NCBI GenBank assembly: GCA_022508505.1
Contig: JAFLVC010000011.1
Location: 1-64,000, forward strand
Direction of reading: 5' to 3'
Length of the DNA stretch: 64,000 nt
Source of the DNA: Clostridiales bacterium
Lineage (GTDB): Bacteria; Bacillota; Clostridia; Christensenellales; Pumilibacteraceae
In this document: piece after piece, positions 57,729 through 64,000 of the stretch
Position numbering within the stretch: the first letter of the stretch is position 1
Layout of the letters: every line of letters begins with the position of its first letter
Notes under the pieces: model-generated
The model's database searches: none
Seen by the model: the letters and a program-made list of their open reading frames with translations, nothing else
What the model was told of the DNA's origin: nothing
Position numbers and translations under genes: made by a program

Positions 57729-58222
57729 GATTCTCCCCCTCCGTGCTTGCCGTGCACTTCTCGCGCCGCGAGCACGCCGAACACTGTGCCGACGACATAC
57801 GCCGCGAGCGTAAAACCGATTGCGCCGGACATCTGCAGAATAGCGTTTTCCATAGCTTTACAGGCTATCAGGAGCGCGGCGAGCAACAGTACGGGAATAA
57901 TGGCGTTGATAACCGCCTCGACGGTGCGCTTGCACTTCAAGTCGGACTCCAAGTTTTTGACCTTTTCCGCGTCGCACTCGACGGACAAGTCCGCTTCCTG
58001 CTGCGCGATCTGCGCCGACAGCTTAGTCATTCGCGGCTTCAACAGCGTGTTCTTGGCGATTATCACGACAACAATCACAAGCAACAGCGCGGCAAGCGGC
58101 AGCTTGTACGCAAGTCCGCCGCCTGTATCGCCATACTGTATGAAAATGAACACGAGCGGCGCCACAGCGCAAAACAGCGCCTGCAACACCGTGAATATAA
58201 TCAGCTTTTTCGTTATCTTCAT
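57725..58222 (-). CDS. prophage membrane protein, unknown function
   Basis: 165 aa; two N-terminal TMs, coiled-coil segment, two C-terminal TMs. Confidence 0.7.
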   Translation of the reverse strand: MKITKKLIIFTVLQALFCAVAPLVFIFIQYGDTGGGLAYKLPLAALLLVIVVVIIAKNTLLKPRMTKLSAQIAQQEADLSVECDAEKVKNLESDLKCKRTVEAVINAIIPVLLLAALLIACKAMENAILQMSGAIGFTLAAYVVGTVFGVLAAREVHGKHGGGES

Positions 58223-58226
58223 GGCA

Positions 58227-58721
58227 TCACCCGAAGTTGATTGTGTCCGCCCTATCTTCTGCGGTCGGCTTATCCAAACTTATAGGATTGAGCTTGACCG
58301 TGGCGATAACCTCTTTTTCGGGCGGCTTATACTCGCTGTCGAGTTCCTTGACTGCGGCTATAAGCGCGGCGCGTTCCTCGTCGGTCAACATTCTGAGGTG
58401 CGTAAGCGCCTCGCCTATAAGTGCGAGAAGATGCTTGTAAGAGTTTGTCTCATCGGCGACGATTTTTACTTTTTCGGACAACGCATCGCTTATCTCTTTC
58501 AGTCGTTTTTCGACTATCGCCGTGATGTCGATATCAAGCGTCTTTCCGGCGAGCTTGTCCGCGACCTTGCTTGCAATGGCGTTTATGTCGTAGACCGACG
58601 ATGCCTTTGCTATGAGTTGCCCGAGAAGCACACGCGCGAGCACATATATAATCGTGCCGCCGCCGAGTGCGCCGATGATTGAGAGTATGTACGGCTGTAC
58701 AGTTTGCCAAATTGCGTTCAT
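58227..58721 (-). CDS. phage holin-like protein (LLH-type, tentative)
   Basis: 164 aa; single N-terminal TM YILSIIGALGGGTIIYVLARVLLG followed by a helical domain; position after tail genes. Confidence 0.6.
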   Translation of the reverse strand: MNAIWQTVQPYILSIIGALGGGTIIYVLARVLLGQLIAKASSVYDINAIASKVADKLAGKTLDIDITAIVEKRLKEISDALSEKVKIVADETNSYKHLLALIGEALTHLRMLTDEERAALIAAVKELDSEYKPPEKEVIATVKLNPISLDKPTAEDRADTINFG

Positions 58722-58735
58722 GATATATCTCCTTT

Positions 58736-59389
58736 TTAATTGATTACTGTGGGATCGTAGTTGCTTTCAAGCGCGGTCAAGCGCTCCGAAAGGTTGTTGA
58801 TGACTTCGATTGCTTTGTTGTAGTTCTCTGCGAGCGTTCCGTTTGCCGCCTGCACTGCCGCAAGCGCCTTTAACAGCTCCGTCAGCCGCTCGGCGTGTTC
58901 TTGTTCGGCTCGGTCGGTTTCTTTCTTGTAGCTTGCAAATTCGGTTTGTAGGCTATCGAAAGCCGCGAGCAACGCGCTGTACTCGGCACGCGCTTTCGCA
59001 TTGGCGCTCTCGATTTCCGCGAGCCGCGCGAAGAGCGCCTTGTCGTCGACGCCTGCGGTGATTTGCCATTGGGTTTGACGGAGCGATATAAACGATCCGA
59101 CTTTGAGTGTCTGACATTCCCAAGAGCGCAGAACCGCATCGTCGCTCACTTGGCACACCGTCAGCCCGACGAGCTGCTCTTTTTTGAGCAGTTCCTTGGG
59201 CACTTTCGCCACACCGTCCTTTACGATCGTGCGGTACTCGATGCCGCTCTCGTCGCGGAACAGTGCCACATACGCGCCGTTTTCGGGCAAAACAAAAGAC
59301 ACAGTGAAAGTGCCTTTGATGTCGCGCAATATAGGCGTGGAGTCGACTATGACGCCGACGTCGGAATTATGTATAAGTTCGTATTTCAT
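58736..59389 (-). CDS. phage tail-region protein with C-terminal coiled coil
   Basis: 217 aa; beta-rich N-terminus, coiled coil EIESANAKARAEYSALLAAFDSLQTEFASYKKETDRAEQEHAERLTELLKAL. Confidence 0.6.
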   Translation of the reverse strand: MKYELIHNSDVGVIVDSTPILRDIKGTFTVSFVLPENGAYVALFRDESGIEYRTIVKDGVAKVPKELLKKEQLVGLTVCQVSDDAVLRSWECQTLKVGSFISLRQTQWQITAGVDDKALFARLAEIESANAKARAEYSALLAAFDSLQTEFASYKKETDRAEQEHAERLTELLKALAAVQAANGTLAENYNKAIEVINNLSERLTALESNYDPTVIN

Positions 59390-59401
59390 ATCCCACCGTC
59401 C

Positions 59402-59746
59402 CTATAAATAGTAAGCGATGCGGCTTGGTATATCCGAAAAAGCCCATTCTTCAAGGTTAAGTAACGCCTTGTACCATCGCATTACTTGATCGTCGTCAAT
59501 TTCTCGACCGCGCAGGACGGCTTTTTCCCATTTATCGAAAGCGATAAGAAGCGACGAACGTTGCTGACGTTTTATATTAAGCAACTCGTCTTGTGTTGGC
59601 TGCGGTACTTCGGCTATCCTAAACCGCCGACCGTTTTCGTCGGACTCTATTTCCTCGATATACAGATTTCCGAGAGAATTACAAAACTCCGCACGCTGAG
59701 CGTACTCGTCATCGGCGTAAAATATATCCCCTACTTTGTATTCCAT
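59402..59746 (-). CDS. phage tail-fibre-associated small protein (XkdW-like, tentative)
   Basis: MEYKVGDIFYADDEYAQRAEFCN...PTQDELLNIKRQQRSSLLIAFDKWEKAVLRGREIDDDQVMRWYKALLNLEEWAF. Confidence 0.55.
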   Translation of the reverse strand: MEYKVGDIFYADDEYAQRAEFCNSLGNLYIEEIESDENGRRFRIAEVPQPTQDELLNIKRQQRSSLLIAFDKWEKAVLRGREIDDDQVMRWYKALLNLEEWAFSDIPSRIAYYL

Positions 59747-59760
59747 GATTATTTCTCCTT

Positions 59761-62103
59761 TTAATATCCGCAACAATACATATCTACCAGCTCACTTCCA
59801 TCAGTACCTGCCTTCGACGCCGTTGCCCAAGTTACTACAAAACTAATAGAAGTTGTGCTTTTACTTGCAATAACGGGAGAAATCGCCCCCGATAAAGAAT
59901 CCCCTTTTATTGGTGTTAAAACAGCTGTATATGAAGTACTTGAAAATGGAATTTGAAATGACCAAGTTCCGGCATATATACCAAATCGACCGCACTCTTT
60001 CCAACCGCTTGCCCATATCCTATACCACTCCAATGTAGAAGAAGAAATGTAGTATTGCTTAACGTAATCATGCTGATATTTACGATTTGTACTACTTCCT
60101 GAAGTTATATTTGCTGCACTTTGTCCAGATAGAAATCTCCAGCACGTACCGTCGTATATAAACTCGACAAGAGAACCACCGCCTGTAGCACCATTGTTAT
60201 CTTCCCACGTTGGTAACGCATATATATTCGTATCTGCTGCAATTCTTACATCTTTAATCGTAATAGCGCCTGAATTATTTACATTCAGTGTTGGATTAGC
60301 TGCCGTATTTTTGTATGTAAACTTTACGATTACCCTCGCGCCTGCTACTAATGAAAATGTTTGATCGCCCGTTAATGTAACAATTTTTGCAGCTGTTGCG
60401 CCGGCTGTCGAGCAGGTTCCATAATGAGCTATGTTCTGTGTGCCGTTAAACGCAACGCCATCTATGTATCGAATTGAAGATAACTGCGTAGCGTTTGTCG
60501 CCTTTGTGGCGCTGTCAGCAGTTCCTGCATTCGTCGCTTTCCCCACCGTCATATTTGGATATGTTCCGGCAGGATCGAGAGTAGTGTAGGTATCTGTCCA
60601 CGGCACGTTTACGAACATAGTTCCGTCAGAAGATATCTCAACACCATAATAGCGCCCACTCGTATTGCTCGCCGCTTGGATTGTTGGCTTACTAATGACA
60701 TTCGTAGGTTTGACAAGCCCTGCTTTGGATGCCGTAGCTACGCTATAAGTCGTATCGGTGTCAGTCCAAGGAACGTTTACAACCAGGCTTCCGTTTTCAT
60801 CGCACTGCACGCGGTACGAGCGATTTCCGACTTGCGACGGTGCATTTGCCGGAACGCTTTGAACAACATCGCTTCCGAGCTTAACCGTACCGCTTTGGTC
60901 TGCCGTAGCGACTGGCGGAGGATTTCCGTCCCAATAATAACGCTCGTCTAATTCGTCGATATTTGCCGGATCTCCTCGGTCTCCCTTATCGCCCTTATCT
61001 CCCTTGTCACCTTTATCGCCCTTATCTCCCTTTATACCCTGCGCTCCCGATAGGTCGATAAGATATTCGTACTTGGTTGCGGTTTTTATAAACAGTTTAG
61101 CATTATCCTCATCCTCAACATTGCCTGTTTCTATTGCGACGAAGCCGTACAGACGCACACCGTCAGTAGCAAATCCGGCGTTCATAGCTTCAATAGACGG
61201 ATAAGTTTTATCAATACGGAAACCAACGCCCTCGGGGATATAAAAGTCAAAAATTGGTTCATTATCCGTTCCTGTGTTTACGACAAATGCATCACTTTCG
61301 GGCGGCAATGTAACAACCTTGCCAAGTTTTATAAACGCCGGTTTTCCTTGCGGTATCTTGAAATCAAGTACCGCGTCGATCGACGTGCCACTGTTAGTTA
61401 CCTCGGCTTTTTCGTTATACGACACAGTTTCAACCGTTCCAACCGTTATCTCGCCTGTGTCGCCTTTGTCACCTGTCTCGCCTTTCAGATTGATGAATTT
61501 AAGCCGTCCATCATCAGCAAGCGAAACATCCACATCGCCGACATTATTTGCGTCGGTGCAGTCGGGCTTTTGCAAAAGCGCCTCTATGCTGTCTTCTATA
61601 TGCTCGATCTTGATAGTCAAATCGTTTAGCCGCGCCAACTCGCCACCAACGGAATCTACTGTATCGCCGTCCGACACATCACTTTCGGCTATATCCGTAC
61701 GATATATGCCACTCGCGAGCCGCGAGGCAGCCTTATTCTCGGCGTTTATCTCCGAATATGTAAACACTATTTCAAGCGTGCCGGTTGTGTCTGTAAATGC
61801 TTTCGGGAACGGACACTCGAATACCATGTACTTGGCGTTGTCGATTTCCGCATCGGTCGTGTACAGCATATTGTAAATGTCGTTGTTGAACTGCTTACGG
61901 TTGCCGAAGCGGTCTATCGTTGTGCGGAATACCGTGCATAACGGACTTGTTATCCCCGGCGAGCGGTTTTGCGTGACAGGCACATAGCATTGCAATACCA
62001 CAAAGCCGTAGCCGCCTTTATACAGCTTCGTTTCGGATATCGGTACTACCGTGCCGCTTACGCCGAGCTTTACGGCTATGCGCCGTAGCTGTTTTTCTTT
62101 CAT
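59761..62103 (-). CDS. phage tail fibre / receptor-binding protein with collagen-like Gly-X-Y repeat
   Basis: MKEKQLRRIAVKLGVSG...; GAQGIKGDKGDKGDKGDKGDKGDRGDPA; duplicated VNVPWTDT modules; SD AAGGAGG. Confidence 0.85.
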   Translation of the reverse strand: MKEKQLRRIAVKLGVSGTVVPISETKLYKGGYGFVVLQCYVPVTQNRSPGITSPLCTVFRTTIDRFGNRKQFNNDIYNMLYTTDAEIDNAKYMVFECPFPKAFTDTTGTLEIVFTYSEINAENKAASRLASGIYRTDIAESDVSDGDTVDSVGGELARLNDLTIKIEHIEDSIEALLQKPDCTDANNVGDVDVSLADDGRLKFINLKGETGDKGDTGEITVGTVETVSYNEKAEVTNSGTSIDAVLDFKIPQGKPAFIKLGKVVTLPPESDAFVVNTGTDNEPIFDFYIPEGVGFRIDKTYPSIEAMNAGFATDGVRLYGFVAIETGNVEDEDNAKLFIKTATKYEYLIDLSGAQGIKGDKGDKGDKGDKGDKGDRGDPANIDELDERYYWDGNPPPVATADQSGTVKLGSDVVQSVPANAPSQVGNRSYRVQCDENGSLVVNVPWTDTDTTYSVATASKAGLVKPTNVISKPTIQAASNTSGRYYGVEISSDGTMFVNVPWTDTYTTLDPAGTYPNMTVGKATNAGTADSATKATNATQLSSIRYIDGVAFNGTQNIAHYGTCSTAGATAAKIVTLTGDQTFSLVAGARVIVKFTYKNTAANPTLNVNNSGAITIKDVRIAADTNIYALPTWEDNNGATGGGSLVEFIYDGTCWRFLSGQSAANITSGSSTNRKYQHDYVKQYYISSSTLEWYRIWASGWKECGRFGIYAGTWSFQIPFSSTSYTAVLTPIKGDSLSGAISPVIASKSTTSISFVVTWATASKAGTDGSELVDMYCCGY

Positions 62104-62120
62104 GAAAATGCCTCCTTGTA

Positions 62121-62149
62121 TTGACTTTATGATTTCGTTTGTATATAAT
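62121..62149 (+). promoter_or_regulatory. promoter TTGACT-17-TATAAT
   Basis: Plus strand TTGACTTTATGATTTCGTTTGTATATAAT. Confidence 0.82.
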
Positions 62150-62151
62150 AA

Positions 62152-62170
62152 AACCACCTTTGGAGGTGGT
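62152..62170. promoter_or_regulatory. hairpin ACCACCTttGGAGGTGGT overlapping the Shine-Dalgarno of the downstream gene; terminator-like on the minus strand
   Basis: CCACCT/AGGTGG self-complementarity; minus strand followed by TTTTATTATA. Confidence 0.6.
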
Positions 62171-62174
62171 GAAG

Positions 62175-62669
62175 ATGGGACATATTAGCGGCAAACATCT
62201 CGTTCGCATCACGTGTACAACATTGGTGCTTGTTATACTTGTTTACTTGCTTGTTTTAGCAGTAGTCGCGTTAATTCAATCAGTGAGTGACTACATTATG
62301 CCGTTTTCAGTAGTATACACAATTGCAATACCGCTTCTATTATTATCTATATGCTGTACATGCGCAATGTCTTTCAACTATTGTCCAAAAAGATTGTTAT
62401 CTAAGCAATTGATATATATATGGTTCCTATTCCTTGTCCTTTGTATTGTCTTAATATATATGATTATTTTTTTCGCTTATTGTATTTATTCTAATTATTC
62501 AGTAATGCAATCGCTTCTTACAGGAAACATTATCGATCCGAATAATATTTTACTAGCTGAAATTGCCATCGTTAAACAACTAATTATTTGGAATTGGCTG
62601 AGCTTTGCATTATCGCTCTTCGGTCTTGCAACTTCTATATGCTTATTTGTATTACGAATTAAAAACTGA
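62175..62669 (+). CDS. four-TM membrane protein, opposite strand to phage tail genes (lysogenic-conversion candidate)
   Basis: MGHISGKHLVRITCTTLVLVILVYLLVLAVVALIQ...; SD GGAGGTG 5 nt before ATG; own promoter. Confidence 0.75.
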   Translation: MGHISGKHLVRITCTTLVLVILVYLLVLAVVALIQSVSDYIMPFSVVYTIAIPLLLLSICCTCAMSFNYCPKRLLSKQLIYIWFLFLVLCIVLIYMIIFFAYCIYSNYSVMQSLLTGNIIDPNNILLAEIAIVKQLIIWNWLSFALSLFGLATSICLFVLRIKN

Positions 62670-64000
62670 ATAAATAAACCAATCCGGTAATCTACCATCG
62701 GGTGTAAGTAGAGATATGTTTTTTACTATATATGCGCTCCGGGTTCTAGGTTCGCTTTGTGTTTCATCTTCATCATAAAGCACGATTGCTTTTACCCGTG
62801 ACAAGTCGATTTCAGCGCTCGGATTAAAACGTATTCCTATTGCCCCATCGCTCGCATCATAAAATTTGTAATCCACCTTATCAGCCAATATATCTGCTGT
62901 AGAAATATTGACATTCTCGTTAAATAAACTTTGAGACTCACTCAACAAACAAGCTTTGAGCGAGCTTTTTTTCTCTCCGAAAAGATTCGGGAATGTAAAG
63001 AAATCTGCACGGTCATTTTGCGTCGGTCGGTGTAAAAGGTTGATTTGATAGTTGAACGATATCTCTTCGCGACAATCCTTATCAAGCGCAATAGCCCAGT
63101 TATCTCCCCCTGGAACGCGCACAATGCTGTCACTATCAGAAACAGAAACAATCGCTTGAGGTAACTTCTGTACTTGCTCAGGTTCCCAATCTGTTTTATG
63201 AAACAGTCGAAAAGACATCAAATCGGCCCGGCCTAATACATCGACATAACGAAGTGGTTGCATCGACAAATATGCACTATCGTTGTCAAGTTTTTTATTG
63301 TATTCGAATGAATCAACAAAATCGCCTGCCTTGAAATTGTCAACCATATCCCACGCAAAAACTATACCATCATGTAATGGAAAATGTAACACAGGAACTA
63401 TGCAGTCTGAGTGATCATTTGGCGCTTGAGGAAAAACTTCGTTTATGCCTATTTCAAGACTTTTTCTGACAATCAAGCTCGACGGGAACAATTTATCATA
63501 TGTAATCACGAAGCCATTGCTGTCGATATGATTTCTTTTTCTATCTGCCTTAAATCTCGTGAACGCATAATTAGGAAGTGTTACAGGGTTTTTGTTAAAA
63601 ATTAAGTTTTTTATAAAATCTTTCCACATAGTAGAATTCAAATATCGCGGCGTTGCAGAATTGTTCGGAGGGGTCGTTGAGAGTTCGAAAAATTCCATAA
63701 TGCGGACTTCGCGCCGCACTTTCGATCGCTCGCTTACCTCATAGAATCGCGGTTCACTCGGTATAGTAACTATTTGAGATAATTGATTAAAATTCTTCGA
63801 ATACGTTACCTTTTGTAAAATTGCGTCCGCATAATATTCGTTTTCAACAGAGGTTACATAATACGGTTCACCGCTTATCTCTACCAAGTCGCCGCTTACC
63901 TTTTCGCTTTCAGCATCCGCGCACTCTTGCCGTTGATATACGGCGTTACCTACACGTATTAGCTTGCCGAAAAGATTAGCGGAAAACCTTTCGCTGTCAA
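62652..64000 (-). CDS. phage tail/baseplate protein (5' end beyond window)
   Basis: Frame is open from 63887 through 64000 (DSERFSANLFGKLIRVGNAVYQRQECADAESEKVSGDLVEISGEPYYVTSVENEYYADAILQKVTYSKNFNQLSQ), so the ORF-track TTG start is internal. Confidence 0.65.
   Translation of the reverse strand, partial: DSERFSANLFGKLIRVGNAVYQRQECADAESEKVSGDLVEISGEPYYVTSVENEYYADAILQKVTYSKNFNQLSQIVTIPSEPRFYEVSERSKVRREVRIMEFFELSTTPPNNSATPRYLNSTMWKDFIKNLIFNKNPVTLPNYAFTRFKADRKRNHIDSNGFVITYDKLFPSSLIVRKSLEIGINEVFPQAPNDHSDCIVPVLHFPLHDGIVFAWDMVDNFKAGDFVDSFEYNKKLDNDSAYLSMQPLRYVDVLGRADLMSFRLFHKTDWEPEQVQKLPQAIVSVSDSDSIVRVPGGDNWAIALDKDCREEISFNYQINLLHRPTQNDRADFFTFPNLFGEKKSSLKACLLSESQSLFNENVNISTADILADKVDYKFYDASDGAIGIRFNPSAEIDLSRVKAIVLYDEDETQSEPRTRSAYIVKNISLLTPDGRLPDWFIYSVFNS

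Larger units (their letters stand above)
56285..64000. mobile_element. prophage, attachment-proximal tail/lysis end (extends beyond right edge)
   Basis: Truncated host gene at left boundary, shift to AT-richer sequence, leftward-transcribed tail fibre, baseplate-like and holin-like genes. Confidence 0.8.

Noticed and set aside
60960-61050. Short tandem repeats considered as a CRISPR-like array
   Set aside because: They are in-frame Gly-Asp-Lys codons in a tail fibre; no spacers. No CRISPR array seen anywhere in the window.
1-64000. tRNA or rRNA genes, including a tRNA att site at the prophage edge
   Set aside because: None recognised by eye; a tRNAscan/Rfam run would be needed to exclude them formally.

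Overview
Window from a chromosome that looks like an uncultured Clostridia/Firmicutes relative; this is inferred from family content and synteny, not from a database match. About 0-56.3 kb is host backbone, mostly on the minus strand: ppdK; a yqfC-yqfD-phoH-pgpH-[ybeY/era fusion]-yqzL-recO cluster; rplU-prp-rpmA; cdaA; lysC; holA; uvrAB; dinB; nnr-acpS; recX; cysE-cysS; an MsmX/UgpC-type ABC ATPase; bioY; valS; and one 9.9 kb gene for a ~3,300-aa surface-type protein with Ig-like and InlB-type repeats. From about 56.29 kb to the right edge lies the tail/lysis end of a prophage: tail fibre with collagen-like repeats, baseplate/tail protein, holin-like and membrane proteins. It abuts a truncated NMT1/SsuA-like substrate-binding lipoprotein gene, so this is probably the attachment junction. 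Main points for a second look: (1) prophage junction inside a solute-binding-protein gene; (2) three promoter-driven 'moron' cassettes in the prophage sharing a TGTATTGAC...TATAAT-type promoter, two encoding unannotated tiny acidic peptides; (3) a symmetric array of hairpins separated by TGAAAT/ATTTCA spacers; (4) in-frame YbeY-Era fusion with dgkA/cdd missing from the usual cluster; (5) a 52-aa CdaR-like membrane stub translationally coupled to cdaA; (6) an ABC ATPase with extra TOBE-like modules and a histone-H1-like Lys/Ala tail; (7) an M28-like lipoprotein that has lost its metal ligands; (8) a SecB-like gene next to a MazEF locus. Many long ORFs in the supplied track are antisense artefacts.
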